The translations under genes and the position numbers were made by a program. From Allolobophora icterica (lineage: Eukaryota > Annelida > Clitellata > Crassiclitellata > Lumbricidae), in assembly GCA_963556255.1 (NCBI GenBank), contig OY744611.1, positions 34,916,285 to 34,980,284 of the forward strand: a stretch of 64,000 nt of DNA, given 5' to 3'. This document shows, piece after piece, positions 12,577-24,959 of the stretch; positions within the stretch are counted from its first letter, which is position 1; each line of letters starts with the position of its first letter. Below the pieces are notes generated by a model that was given only the letters and a program-made list of their open reading frames with translations, was not told the DNA's origin and made no database searches.

Positions 12577-13470
12577 GGCTGTGACTAGCGGACCGCCAGG
12601 CGGCCCGCTAATACTGGAAACTTGCGGGCCGCCTGGCGGTCCACTAGTCACTTCGATATTTTGTGACTAGCGGACCGCCAGGCGGTCCTGAAATTTCAAA
12701 TACTAGAGGGCCGCCAGTCACTTGATTCTGCCAGAAGTCCTTTCAAATTCGAATCCTTGGACCAAAACATTTGCTAGGCTACGTTAAGCCTAAGACACTA
12801 ACCCTAAACGTCTGAAACCAGCCGCTGAAGGACCCCAGTCGAGACGGTGGCGATCATGTACAATCGGGGTGCCTAACCCTAGCCCTGAATTTTTAAATCC
12901 AGCTTCCATTCGCAGGTATAGCTTTTTTGGTTGCACAAATACACAGGCTACACTGACCCTAACCCTAAGCCCTAACCGACCCTCACGACGCTAACCCTAA
13001 GCCCTAACCGACCCTCACGACGCTTACCCTGACCCTAACCGACCCTCACGATGCAGACACCCACCCAGATAGAGCATGGGCACCCCGATTGTACATGGTC
13101 GCCGAGACGGTTGCCTTCTCCTTGTTTTTACATTTCCTGCGGCCATAGGCCCGCTTCGTGCAGCATAATCGCAGCAAGGAATATCGCAGTTCATATTTGG
13201 CACGTGCAGCCTTATTTTTCATGGATTCCAACGTATCGGCATCACGCATTGTGAGAATACTAAACTTACTCGGTTCATATCGTTTTTTTGGAATTTTATA
13301 AGCCGTTAAAGCTGAAAACTTGACCAACAGAAACGAAACTGTCCGTTACGGCCGCCATATTAGTTTATGAAAGTAGCCACGTTCTCGAATCACGTGACGT
13401 GTTACACGTGATTGGCGGTCCGCTAGCATACGAAACTTGCGGGCCGCCTGGCGGTCCGCTAGTCACTTCG
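12577..13470. mobile_element. Inverted-repeat transposon with 9-bp target duplication
   Basis: Flanked by TATTGAATA (12568-12576 and 13471-13479). The ends share GTGACTAGCGGACCGCCAGG in inverted orientation. Further copies of the GGACCGCCAGGCGG palindrome lie just inside (12625-12715 and 13410-13450). The core holds degenerate 'ccctaaccctaa' repeats (about 12785-13050) bracketed by another inverted repeat ('gtacaatcggggtgcc' and its complement). It is non-coding. The 9-bp duplication is the same length as at 4438-4996 and 46779-51244. Confidence 0.72.
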
Positions 13471-13559
13471 TATTGAATATCTATCAATAAATGCCAAGCT
13501 CATGAAGACGCACGTACAGAGGGTCAACTTATTTAGGATAAAAAATCATGCAAGTTCAT

Positions 13560-14380
13560 CTTCATCATCAGTTCTTGACGCCAGCCATTTGGCGGCGATA
13601 GGTACGAATAAATGATCTCCGTTGTCTTCGGTCATTTGTGAAGTCAACTGCCCCCCCCCCTGTTAGTCCAAGTGATGTTATGTCCTCATTTATATCATCT
13701 GTCCAGCGTAGCCTTGGTCTGCCTATGTTTCTTCTTCGAATCTTGCATGTAGTGCACTGTGTGGGATTCGGTCAACTGGCATTCTCTCTACATGTCCAAA
13801 CCATTGGAGTCTTCGTTGAACGACTTTGTCTAGCAGAGTTGTTTGGATACCTAATGATTGTCTTCTGTCATCGTTTCCTAATTTCTGCAGTCTTGAAATC
13901 CTTCCGGTCTTCCGCAGCCAGCTCATTTCTGCTAGAAAGAATTCTTTCCTCGTCTTGTTTTCCGATCCATATAGAAAAATCGCTTGTATCATCGTCTCGT
14001 ATATTTTTTCTTGGTTTTCTTTGTTAATTCTTTGCTTCTCTATATCCTGTTCATTATATCAAGTGTTTGTGAAGCACGTCCAATTCTTTTTGTGTATCTT
14101 TTTGGTTGCTGTCATCTGCGTTCATTAGTCCTCCTAGGTAGACAAATAGTTCTACTTCTGCTTGCCCAATAGGTTCTTCTAGGATTGTCACAGATATGTG
14201 AACCTCTCCGGTCTTTATCAATCACCATTGGTTTGGTTTTCTCTGCGCTGATCATTAAACTGAATCTTCTACTGGTTTCGTCAGTGTGTGTCGTAATATC
14301 CTGCAGTTCTAGTGAGGAGGCCAATGTCGTCAGCAAATCGGAGATTATTCACCAGCCCTCAATTTGACTTGATTCGTGGC
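13560..14380 (-). mobile_element. RTE-like retrotransposon fragment, minus strand
   Basis: The minus strand encodes, with frameshifts, 'LTTLASSLE', 'LGGLMNADD'-like, 'LYGSENKTRKEF', 'LAEMSWLRKTGRISRL', 'RRLQWFGHVERMP' and 'RRQMAGVKN'. This is the order of the C-terminal part of RTE-type polyproteins. A short GAT-type tail lies at 13557-13575. It is broken and not functional. The 5' part of the same copy persists in unit B at 29366-29640. Confidence 0.75.
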
Positions 14381-14509
14381 TCTGTGTTGTTAAGGCACAT
14401 GATGATTTTTGATATATCTCGTACAGGGATATGCCAGTTAGCCTATAGCAGGTAAGTCTTTAACGGTGCAAGACACACTATTATATGTAACGGTGACATT
14501 GTTACCCCA

Positions 14510-14690
14510 AAACTTCACGTCGGTACGGATAAAACCAGGTATACCCGTACCCGTACTGCCTCTATACCAGTACCCGACCTGACCCGTGAAATACGTACCC
14601 GATCTGTACCCGATCCGCGGGTACGGGTCGGGTACGGGTACACCCGCGGGTATGGGTATCCCCGCAGACCCCTAGCACTGCAAGGCACAA
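14510..14690. repeat. GC-rich 'acccgtacccg' repeat with self-complementary middle
   Basis: Tandem and inverted copies of 'acccgtaccc' and 'gggtacggg' form a foldback around the 'ccgcggg' centre. The same block occurs in unit B at 29910-30075. Either an old element end or a simple-sequence hairpin; no gene is supported. Confidence 0.5.
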
Positions 14691-14698
14691 CAAGAAAC

Positions 14699-14874
14699 AA
14701 AGTGTCATTTAGTCAGGACATAGCCAGACTGTTCCGTTTCAAATTGCATTGGTTTTGCGCACTATAGTCTGGCTTGTGGTTTCTCTAACCATTAAAACCA
14801 GGCTCTACGTTGGAAAGCCAATGCAATTTGAAATGGAACAATCTGGCTATGTCCTGACTAAATGGCACTTTTGA
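14699..14874. mobile_element. MITE with near-perfect 47-bp inverted ends
   Basis: The left arm 'catttagtcaggacatagcc...' and the right arm ending '...ggctatgtcctgactaaatg' are almost exact reverse complements over about 47 bases, with an 80-bp loop. An identical layout at 30091-30268 shows that the insertion predates the A/B duplication. Confidence 0.75.
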
Positions 14875-15979
14875 CTTAACGAATTGCGACTGGACTCTCA
14901 ACGGAATAACATTGTTGACTATAGTTTCACTTCAAACACCAGTGCACCGCCCATCAATGGATGACGCGTGTGTTATGAAAGCCGCGGCTGTATAGAAGTC
15001 ATTAGATTAGAATCATTACATTATTAGACTAGATTAGATCATAGGCCCCTATGTAATATTGTAATACCTTTCCGTATATAATATTGCAATACCTTTACGT
15101 ATATAATATTGTAATACTTTTCGTATATAATATTGTAATACCTTTTCGTGTTGCATTCATAAAAAACTGTCACATTCTGTTCGCACACAACTTTTTCTAA
15201 TACAACTTTCTTCGATTTTCCAAAGCAAATTTGTTAGAACTTTCACCTCCGTGAATTACTCAGCTTTCCTCCACTGCACTCACCAAATCTAATTAAATGT
15301 AGGCCTGCGCGTTTTTCTATAGCGGCCGTATCTATACTCTGCTCACGTCTAGATGAATTGATCGGATAAGATCATTCACTAGCCAGTAGGTGGCGCGTTG
15401 TGCAAAGAGTTGACTGCAGTTTATTGCCGATCTAAAAAGTATCGACCGCTTTCTTTAGCCCCAAAGATAAAGCTGGTCCACGACTGTTTTTGTGTGTCAT
15501 GTTGCGGAGCGTTACAAAATTACTCATCGTCTAGCTTTTGACCTCCATTTTCTTGTTTACTGTAACACTTCAACAACGAGCTGCATTGGTTTTCCTTTTA
15601 GTACATGGTCGTGGTTAAAGTGTTAAGGCGTTTGCGGTGTTGTTGTCGTTCCTGACCAGATGGAGCAACCGTCGTGATGTTGCTCATCTGGTCTCGTGAT
15701 GCCAGCGCTTTGGACGGCTCACTGACTGGGTCAGTGCTGAGTATGGAAGACAAAAGGGGCCAAACTTTTCCGTGTAGTAATCAAAATCGTAAGTGTACCT
15801 TTATTTATATAGCGAATCTTCAGCAATATTCGTCAGACGTGGTTCCAGGTCCCTGAAACAAATAATTATAATGATCTTCAATAGCCTACAGGAGACAGCG
15901 ACAGGACAAAAGCTCGTATCTTTCGGTGCATGGCAGTCTCTTCAACAGTGAAGGATTGATCATAGCCAATTCATATATA
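14875..15979. other. Upstream block of unit A, shared with all gene units
   Basis: Contains four units of a 25-bp minisatellite (about 15045-15152, 'tataatattgtaatacc'). It also contains a conserved block (15370-15500) with 'ccagtaggtggcgcg' and 'gttgactgcagtttattgcc' that recurs at 39525-39560, 44840-44890, 55165-55210 and 60470-60530. No coding signal is seen. The block is part of the ancestral duplication unit. Confidence 0.6.
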
Positions 15980-16610
15980 CATATATTTCCTACTTCCACT
16001 TAGAGCGTCTCAGGGCTGGTCGACGATCTGTCTCATCCTCTGTTTTCACAACGCTGGTTCATGCTTTCATTTGCTCCAGAATCGACTACTGCAATTCGCT
16101 TCTAATCGGTCTTCCTAAGGTCCGTCTCATGCCTCTGCAGTCAGTCCTAAATGCAGCTGCGAGATTAGTAGCACGTCTGCCACGCTACTCACGCATTTCA
16201 TCCTTCATGTTTGAAAAACTGTACTGGCTTCCTCTCTCTGCACGTATTAAGTTCAAAATCCTCATTCTGGTGTCCACGACACAGGGGGTCTCGCCCTCAA
16301 ATATTTAATTGATGTAATTCACCGGCCTCTTTCTGTCTCCTCGCATCGTCCACTTCGCTCCTCAAGCAGATTGGGTTTTTCAGTTCCTCATACTACAACA
16401 ACTATGGCGCAGTCCCGATCTTTTGCCTCAATTGGTCCCTGTCTCTGGAATACACTGTCTCCTTCTACTCGCTCACCAATTTTAATAGGTAACCCCTCGT
16501 CTTCTTTTGCTTTCCTCAAGACTTATTCCTTTTCCCTTGGCCTTGCGCACTGGGAGCGCCTCTGAACGGTTCACCCTACTAGAGGCGCTTTATAAATGTC
16601 TAAATACAAG
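15980..16610 (+). mobile_element. L2/CR1-like retrotransposon 3' end
   Basis: Plus-strand translation gives 'RLDYCNSLLIGLPKVRL', 'LNAAARLVARLPR', 'EKLYWLPLSARIKFKIL', then after a frameshift 'RPLRSSSRLGFSVP', 'SFASIGPCLWNTLSPSTR' and 'SSFAFLKTYSF'. This is the characteristic C-terminal order of CR1/L2 ORF2. It ends with a short 3' region 'ggcgctttataaatg'. It is truncated at the 5' side and frameshifted, and is absent from unit B. Confidence 0.85.
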
Positions 16611-17049
16611 ACAATGCAATACATACATACTACATACTTACTTATATATGTACTTGCTTCTTTTCTTACCCAACTACTTACCTGCATGAGGTCTTTTATT
16701 TTAAATAATTTTCTGAACCTGTCCCTTGTCTGGCCCTTCGGATCTACCGTAGACCAGGCAGTCGTGACGGGCATGTTTTCGGTCAGATCGCGTTCTAGAT
16801 TTTCGACGCATCGTTCGCTTCCGCCTGCTCAGCGAAATCACCTGTGATTGGTCGATGTATTCCATAGAGTAACGTCTGATTGGTTGCTTCGTTGACCTGC
16901 TTTTCGGGGTTGGTTGCTTCGTTGACCTGCTGTTCGGGGTTTAAGGACGAATTAAAATGGGGTCGACGAAACGATTTCGTCGTGCTATCGTGACCCCACA
17001 TCTAGGAATACATATAATTTTATGATTTAACAGGTAGGTAATATATATA
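16611..17049. other. Conserved 'cggatctaccgtagacc' block plus short tandem repeats
   Basis: Bases about 16715-16800 match blocks at 40770-40845, 46030-46110 and 61195-61290 upstream of genes 3, 4 and 6. At 16895-16945 a 29-bp unit ('ggttggttgcttcgttgacc') is repeated twice. No coding signal is seen. Confidence 0.5.
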
Positions 17050-17306
17050 CAGTGCTTTTTTCAGCCGGAACGGCGTTCCGGCACCTTTTCAGCTAGCCTA
17101 CTAAAATTATTCATTTGTTTTAATCATAAAACAATAATTTTGTTAATTTAATTAAATTTCAGTGTTGTGAACTGTTTTCAATGTTTTATGAGACCCCTCC
17201 ATAGCCCCCAATCCCGTTTTTTTCGAAATTTTAGCCCTTCCATTATTGTTCAGTTCCGGAACCTATTGTTCAGTTCCGGAACCTTTTTCTAGAAAAAAAA
17301 CCACTG
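17050..17306. mobile_element. hAT-like MITE
   Basis: The 257-bp element starts CAGTGCTTTTTT and ends AAAAAAAACCACTG, flanked by TATATATA (17042-17049 and 17307-17314). Inside are inverted 'ttccgg' repeats. The CAGTG ends and 8-bp duplication fit hAT, though the duplication lies in TA-rich DNA and is weak proof on its own. Confidence 0.65.
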
Positions 17307-17344
17307 TATATATATATATATATTTATTTATTTATTTATTTATA

Positions 17345-17570
17345 TTTCAGCGATATAGGGCTATTTACCTGCATGGCCGCAAATCTCTTCTTCCTTCAAC
17401 ACAGGGTAACCTGATTGTGTCCCCGTCCCGTACTGCCACAATGCAACATGGAAGCTTCGTTGTGGTTTGACCCTCATTCTGGAACTGGCTTCCACGCAAT
17501 CTGCGACATGAACTTTTCCTTTATATATGCCCCTATTTCGCAAGCGCTTGACGACCATTCAACTCCATAG
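17345..17570 (+). mobile_element. Remnant of a non-LTR retrotransposon C-terminus
   Basis: The translation 'SRTATMQHGSFVVV*PSFWNWLPRNLRHE' in one frame resembles the 'SF...A..WN.LP..LR' end of CR1/Jockey-type ORF2. One in-frame stop and the short length mark it as a relic. Confidence 0.5.
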
Positions 17571-18136
17571 CTTTGCCTTCGATATCACTCATGATTTTCT
17601 GTGTTCTTCTTTTGTTTAGTTAAGGTCATAGAATCCTCTCTATACATACGATCTTGTAAAATAATTGTTACCATCGATGGGTTAGTTTAACACTGTAACC
17701 CATGGCTGCTTCATCTACTCGTGTATATACTTGTATATAGGTGGCCTTACTTAACCGGATCTAGTGATCTCTTCTAAGTTCTGGGCCCTTTCCTTGTGGC
17801 CTTCTGTTACATGCATTGCATTACTTGTCTTGTAATGATGTATTGAATTCTGGTTGGTAACAAAATAAACGATTTCATTTTGATTTGATTTGATTAAGTC
17901 GGGAAGCACCTCTGAGAAGATTTCCTGAAGAGCGCTATATAAACGAGAACTTTCATAATTACAATAAATAATATATATCATATATTTTTATTGACACCCG
18001 TCTAATAAGCTATTATATATATATATATATATTGTATATATATACTATAATTATACTCAGAAGAGTGAATAATATGTAGGCCCTATTATATGCCTATAAT
18101 ATTCACATGCATGTCACAAGTGTGAATCTATATTGG

Positions 18137-18202
<66 letters not shown>

Positions 18203-18457
18203 TAATGTATAATAGACCTATACGAATATAGGCCTATACACGTTTGTATTTTATGTGTTCTCAGGGAATTGAACTTCAACCATAATGGTTTGTGCCAGAA
18301 AACTCTTGCACCATCTGTGGTCGTTATGAATAAATAATTACAGCATCATGACATTGTGCATTTATAATGTGCAATATACATCTGTCTGTCTCTGTCTCTG
18401 TATGTATGTATGTATGTATTCATGTGTGTGTGCTTGCGCACGCGCGCGCGTATGTGT
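17571..18457. repeat. AT-rich intergenic DNA with (AT)n
   Basis: No gene is visible. A pure (AT)n run lies at 18139-18200 and shorter AT runs at 18013-18052. Bases 17850-17945 end with an 'agcgctatataaac' SINE-type tail. Confidence 0.6.
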
Positions 18458-18640
<183 letters not shown>

Positions 18641-19800
18641 TATTGTTGCAGGTTGTCTATCTATAGGGATATGGAGTATTGCAAAATCTTTAGATTAAGC
18701 AGTTATATCCTACGCTATTTATGTACGTGACAGGACTCACCTATATCTGCGAGCAAGAAGAAGTCGTAATATACTCACAAACACAAAATTTCTAAAGCGC
18801 TACTCTAGAGCCATGCGCAGGGCATCTACTTCTTCACAAGCAATGGGACGTCTTAGACTTAGGGGGTCGTCCAGAGAAACGGAGAAGTCGGCCTCAAGCT
18901 TCAGCACTAGGAGTATTCTGAATGTTACAACATGTCAGACTCGATTTCAACTTCGTGTGTGCTGCTTTGGCGCATCTCTGAGTGCGCACAGACTACTAAA
19001 CTAATTGTGGAGCTTATTCCAAGCGGCTGAAATACGTGCATCTCGAGCTAGTCACACCTCGAACTCGCAGCGAATATCAAACACACCGGTGACCTATTCT
19101 ACTCTAGCTCCATCCATCCTGATCGATCATCGTCTCACTTTCCACCTTCTGTGCACGCACAATGTCACTCAAGGCAGATTTTAAGTAGACTTTCTGAAAT
19201 GTGTTTAGCCTATATAAATCGAGTATTAGTTGTAATTGTAATTGTCATTAAAAACTTCATGTAGCGCTATTTCAAAGAGACTCATCAGAGGCGCTCCCGA
19301 CGTAGACCAATGCAACCACGATCGCACAGGATGGTCTTCATGCGCCTTCGAAAAAGAGGCCAAGACAGGTTCATGTTGCAGGTTGTTAGGCAACTTAATT
19401 CCTGGAGGACTGGCCGACCACAGCAAAACTTCTGTGCTGGACCGTGGAAGTTTAGGCCGGTGGAACAACAAAGTATAGCCTTGCTTGGCAGAGCGGAGAA
19501 TTCTGCGACCATGGCAGAAGTGCTAGATACTGAGACACATAAATACCTTGAGGTATAAAATGGAGCACAGTCTACTATAGACTTCGGAAGTTTAGGCGGG
19601 TGGAACAACAAAGTACTTGAAAGTAGCCTTGCGTGGCAGAGCGGAGAAATCTACGACCATGACAGGAATGGTTGATACTTAGACACATAAATACCTTGAG
19701 GTATAAAATGGAGCACAGTCTACTAGACCATCGCGCATAAAGGTTCAAGATCCTAAACTGAGCGGACACTGGCGTACGACGGGGATAGTGCCTCGATGGT
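18641..19800. repeat. Repeat-rich spacer with a 140-bp tandem duplication
   Basis: A unit of about 140 bp, from 'gtttaggc(c/g)ggtggaac' to 'aaatggagcacagtctacta', occurs twice in tandem (about 19450-19589 and 19590-19729). The 18785-19240 segment resembles minus-strand SINE sequence. No gene is supported. Confidence 0.6.
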
Positions 19801-20283
19801 CTTCATTGGTCAGGTATAGGAATGACCTTGACCTTGTGGGAGTCCTTGTCATACATCACGATACCTTCTAGGCTCTGAGATCCATGTCGAGGTTTTTCAT
19901 CGGTTTTGGAGGACAGTTATCTTGCAGAATACCATGACATGCGAAATAATTTTTTGGCGAAATTAGAAACAAAAAATTTGTAAGCTGTCGATTCATTATT
20001 TTGGCCAACGATGCTGTAACTGCGGCCATCATAACTCGAGTTCTAGTTTTATAAACAAATTCCTTATGCTGGAAAAGTATCGACGCAATTTTGTTTGCGC
20101 TTTACTGGCCTATTTGCGAAAACACATACTGCTCTGACGTCGTTTACTTCATTCCGTGTGTAACTTTTAACCCATAGTGTAATGTTTCGTCGTTTTCAAA
20201 GCTTGTATACTTGTACATTGTTGTACAATCTTCCAAAATACCAATGTTCAATGTTTAATCCAAATATGGACCTATACACACAG
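19801..20283. other. End of duplication unit A
   Basis: Matches 34022-34500 at the end of unit B ('gataccttctaggctctgag', 'gaggtttttcat(c/g)', 'tatcttgcagaat'). It is immediately followed at 20284 by 'caaagacgctgtacgcatga', which also opens unit A at about 499. That fixes the unit junction. Confidence 0.75.
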
Positions 20284-20556
20284 CAAAGACGCTGTACGCA
20301 TGACTGACTAGCTGATCCATTGACCAGCGCGCTTTAAGACAGTTTGAAATGCTTGGTGAATAAAGCTAAATGCAACATGACAGTGAAGGTACGAATGCAC
20401 TCGATTTGATTTACGGAATGTACATCCTGTTACACCGTATTTGTTCTTGCCAGCATTTCCATGACTCATGAGGAGTAGAACTGGGACCTATGTGGAACTA
20501 TGGGTCCTACTCTGCTCCATGTGGGGATGATGGCAGAAATAGTTCAGAACGTGAGC

Positions 20557-23500
20557 CTATAACCGTCGTGCTCTGAATATTTCCTTCTCCATCGCTCTCC
20601 TTGGTAACAGTCCTCTGTGGGGGCCTTCCACCACAGGCCTTGCATCCCAACGCCGTACAGCTACTTCCATTCTGTTGCGACCCTTTAGTTCGGCATTCCC
20701 TCTCTGTCGCAGCAGACGGTTCCTCTCCATCCGCGTCTGCTGTGACTCGGTGCACATCTGCAGAACTACTTTTTTAAGCAGACCGTCAATCGTGTCGATC
20801 GGAATCCGAGTCCGATAGTTGTCCATCTCGATGGCGGCATTGTTGTTGACCCAGCGAGTATGGGCGAGGCCCCTATGACGAGCCAGGTCGATGAAGTGGT
20901 TGTTTTCCGATCCGTAGTACTTCGGCACTAGTTCGATCATACCCCCGTGAGGCGGGACAAAGAGTGTGTGGCTCAGCCCCGCCCCATGCATCCCGATCAG
21001 GATGTCCGCTTGACTGACAAGTCGTAGCTGGTCCCTCATATCGAAGGCGTCGATCTGGACGCCTCTGAAGGAGTAGTTCGGGTGACGACCGCGAAGGGCG
21101 CTGAGCAGCTCTTCCTCGTTGTCGATCTTTCGCTGAACCTGCGATAGAAAGGTCATGGAGAAGATTAACCCCAGGATATGCAAAGTTTGCTCGAATTCTT
21201 GGTATATTCATATATGTGTCAGATATAATATATTCGACCTGTTTCTGAAGGCAGATAAGCATTCGACCATTTTACGAGATGAGTGATTCTACAGTATGAA
21301 TTTGTTATTGTCATTCTTTACCTATGTCTCTTCAACGGTATAATCGTAATCGTAATCGTAATCTCCAAACTTCTAAAGCGCCACTTGAAGGCCAAGCGCA
21401 GTGCACCAGCCAATTCACGAGCGCTACGTCAGATCAGAGAGGTTTCCAGAGAGTAGTCCAAAAGAGTCCAAGTCCGATTTCCAGGGTAAAAATAAATCAG
21501 GGGGTTTCCAGAGAGTAGTCCAAAAGAGGTCCAAGTCCGATTTCCAGGGTACCAGATACAGCAAACTGTACACCCGCAAAGAGACGGGTGCAGCACTCCA
21601 TAAGACTCTAATTTGTGAATGCTTAATGGGCGCTGTAAGGCTAACGGTAAATTATAGTCCTATAGCTCGAGAATTCGCATTTTACGAATTTTAAGAATTT
21701 TAATATTTAACGAATTTTAACGAATTTGAAACTGACAACGAATTTTATAATTTCTTTAGTTTCAACTTTTTAAGCAAGTAACCTATCATAGGTCCGCAAA
21801 GGTTCACCAGTCACTCTGGTACAGAGTAAAGCAGGGAGGCGACCTGACCGACGACTCTGATGAGCGTAGACTCGGATCCGACCTGGGCTGGTGAACCAAA
21901 GTCCTCCGTGCCCACCTTCTCGTGGTGCGGACCGTTAGTACCCTTCCTAGGAAGTACTCTTCCTAGGAGGGGGAACGAACGGGCACGGCAGGCAAAACCA
22001 GGGGAAGGCAATGGCAAACCACCCCTGTTAATCATGCCAAGAAAATCGTCATGCCACACACCAAACCACGCCGATGGTCGCGGATGGAGGGACTCCCAGG
22101 CCGGAGCGCTGAGGTGGGACTCCCAGGCCAAAGCGCGACTCAAGGGCTACTGGGAGAAGTAGCAAGACGGCAACGGAGACTGTGTGGCATGACGATCGCT
22201 AGGGCTCCTAGAGCCGACGGCACAAAGAGACAAAGAGAACCTATCATAGGCAATCAATCAATCAGCCGTAAAAGATAGCTGACTAGCATCCCAACAGTAC
22301 TGACATTCAGTTACTGTTCTACTTAGAGTCTTGAACTTCGAATTCTATCATAGTTGGGGTGTGTGACTGTGAGTGTCAGTCAGCAGAACGAAAACCACCA
22401 GTGCCCCAGCTCCAGTGTGATCAGTCAGTCACTGACACAGCTTGTAACCAAACATGGTTAATGGTTGGCAACGTTCACTGAGCTATGTCTTCTTCTTCAT
22501 CGTCCTCTGATTCTGAATCAGGAACAACCCACGGTACAAGGTTTTTAATTTTAAATTGCAGTACAAGATGTAACAGTCAAATTATTTTCCCGTTTCTTTC
22601 CGTGTTTTATTTCTTTGGGAAATTTTTTTTTTCGGTTTAACCACTATGCCAACACCTATATCACTATAATGGACAGTGTGATATATGTATGACGAGTGTC
22701 TAACGTCTATTATACTGTATGTATGTATGTATGTATGTATGTTTGTTTGTTTGTTTGTTTGTTTGTTTGTTCATTTGTTTCTAAGTATCTCTCGAGGGCA
22801 CTACTTGCCATTTGATGTTATAACCTCTTTGCCACGACCCCTCTCGGTCTCTCAATCTGAGTAACTGTTTATACGGCCTGTTAATTATGTGCATGAGTGA
22901 GTTACTAAGGCGAGGAAACCCTCTTTTAGTCCGTGCTAACCCTCTAGCCATTGGCCAGTTGAGCTATAATCAGTACACCGACCGTACGCTTTCTATACCA
23001 ACCAATGTCTCTAAGGATGCGACTAGATTAAGAGAGTCCTCTTATTTCAGTAATTTGCCTAGGAAGCGTGGACTTTGGCTTGAAGGAACTTGACCTAGGT
23101 TAAAGCACGACTGTAAAACATATGTGAGGCTACTAAAGGCGCTGTATAACCATGCAAAGACTTATTTGCCTCCTTACCACCCTTGACGGGCAGTTTCTCA
23201 TATTACCTAAAGTGCTTACCAGACCCGATGGATTCCGCGGATGTGCTAGATAATCGTGGCGCCAAATGAATAGAACGGACACGTTCGCACAGTTCAGCTG
23301 CCTCGTTGCGGTCAGCTGGAACCGATCGAGGAAAAACATTCGGAACTCTTCCAGCAGAAGAGGAGACGACTGGTAGACGTGAAACGGTTGCTTCAACACG
23401 CTGTTGTATCCTTGCATGCCCCAGACCATGGTTGTAAACAGGGTTCTTGGGTCCAACTCAGACAGCATCCTGGTGGAGTTGAATAGGACCGACCAGACGG

Positions 23501-24236
23501 GATCGAGCTTTCCCTTGGGATGTGCGTCAACAAGAACAATGTTCGTCTCATCAGGTCTCTTTTTGAAGAACACCATCAGCAGGAAGATGTTGTACCAGTC
23601 GTTTATGGTGTGGTAGAGATTGGCGTACTCACGGCGCATTAGGGCAATATTGAAATTAGGGTCAAGGGTCACGTCGGCTGTTTGTACGTTTGCGGTCTTC
23701 AGATTATCCAGCCAGTCGTCGAGGAAGTTGATGCCCGAGAAACGATATGCGAAGAAGCTTTCGACGTCCTCGCACTCGAGCTGGAAGCAGTGACGAATTT
23801 GTTGGTAGTACTCTGCATATTCGTCTTGTAACAGGACGTTGTCGACTTCCTCGCCTCCGTGTGCCCTTGCCACGCAGAATGTACGATCGACGATGACGTT
23901 CCGAAGGCGAGCGAATTGTCTTGCATAAAGTTCCATCCGACCGTCGCAGACATTGAACAGATTTTGTTGCCAGACGGCAAACATCCGTGGATACTTGGAG
24001 ATGTTCCACGGGTTCAGCGCCGTGGTTCCGTGATTCGCTCCACTGGTGGCAGAACCATTGAAACTGGTGGCCGCCTTAGACTTTGGCAGCGCATCCTGGG
24101 CCTGAAGTTGATCGAAGTAGGAGAGTATTGTGATGCTACTGAACAGAAGAGTAGAATAGATGACGATGAGGCAAAGGATGCAGGCAAGACGCACCTGACG
24201 CAAGTGACGGTAGAACCAGGTGACCGGAATGAACAT
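20557..24236 (-). CDS. GT61 glycosyltransferase, EOGT-like, type II membrane protein (gene 2 of array)
   Basis: Exon 1 24236-23220 (339 codons) and exon 2 21138-20557 (193 codons plus TAG) give 532 residues; the phase 0 intron is 2081 bp with donor GTAAGC and acceptor TCGCAG. The in-frame codon six triplets upstream is GTG, so the ATG at 24236 is the start. It is the closest relative of gene 1: same short stem, the same SFFAYRFSGINFLDD region and no YYKKLG insertion. The anchor is at about 15-38. GMHGAGLSH is at 388-396, preceded by DQLRLVSQAD. Compared with gene 1, a four-residue gap follows 'RNRLLRQ' in the C-terminal tail. The intron carries a recent 445-bp SINE and a half-deleted foldback. 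Function is as for gene 1: membrane-bound sugar transfer with unknown acceptor. Confidence 0.88.
21793..22237 (+). mobile_element. Recent 445-bp SINE-like retroelement, copy 1
   Basis: Flanked by the 13-bp direct repeat AACCTATCATAGG (21780-21792 and 22238-22250). The unoccupied site is present in gene 1 at about 1955-1970. The sequence looks identical to 34756-35196 apart from the length of the purine-rich (GA/CAAAGAG) 3' tail. The centre has 'aggcaatggcaaaccacccc', a stretch seen in several animal SINE families. Its 100-110 codon open frames on both strands are incidental. Confidence 0.85.
22240..22445. mobile_element. Surviving left arm of foldback element
   Basis: Corresponds to the left arm at 1955-2143 of gene 1's intron. 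The right arm is deleted here, so the structure can no longer fold back. Confidence 0.7.
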
Positions 24237-24404
24237 GGTTAATTTTCGAGGCACGGTACTGAAAAAGCCACGACGTTGACGTTTTATTACCGATCATATC
24301 GACCCGAAACTTAACGAATATCCATCAGGCTATCTATCAACATTTATCCTTATGTGTTTAGCTACCACTCACAAAACACTCCCTCAATCTCTGATCGCCT
24401 CAAA

Positions 24405-24416
24405 CCTTTATATACA
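24405..24416 (-). promoter_or_regulatory. TATA box of gene 2
   Basis: The minus strand reads TGTATATAAAGG about 170 bases before the ATG. It is the best TATA match of the family, at a position conserved in the other copies. Confidence 0.55.
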
Positions 24417-24564
24417 GACAATTGCGCTACTCAATCTACAACTTGACTTACCATGCAGTTTTACTTTGTGCAAAAGGTTCAGTAGAAACGTTTGTTTACC
24501 TAAGGTAACATTGCATACACAAAACGCGAGTTGGTGAGTTGTCCTTGGTATATTGTCAATAACA

Positions 24565-24725
24565 TTTAACCTCTTCCGGGCTGTGCCGGCTTCTCGGACT
24601 GCTCGCGTCCTCCGCTCAGCGGGGTGTGGTTGATCTCAGTCCCGTTTGCCCGTATACTGCTATCGGAAGCGCCTCTGATTAGTTCTCTGAAGAGGCGCTG
24701 TATAAATCTATGAATGAATGAACGA
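24565..24725 (+). repeat. SINE or LINE 3' tail, upstream of gene 2
   Basis: Counterpart of 6390-6560, with 'agaggcgctgtataaatc' followed by a (GAAT)n tail. Confidence 0.5.
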
Positions 24726-24959
24726 ATTTACGCGTAATGCGTGCATTTGTACTTATGCATTTTTACAACAATGTTCAATCTTTGAAAACATCTAGAGATT
24801 TTTTATACCGGGTAGAAGTGTTTTGACAAGACAAGCAACGCGCTAGTGATTATTCATTTGCAACAACAGTGACTAAACTGTTGAACACGCCTACGATGCC
24901 CGACATACAGTAGTAGGATATGGACGTATTATTTTGTTTTCGATTAACAACGTTTATGT

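Noticed and set aside
12785..13060. A true chromosome end
   Set aside because: The telomere-like repeats are degenerate, short, internal and lie within a transposon flanked by target repeats.
21811..22162. Frames of 100-110 codons on both strands, repeated at 34774-35125
   Set aside because: They are identical because the 440-bp SINE-like element is repeated; no start context or family match.
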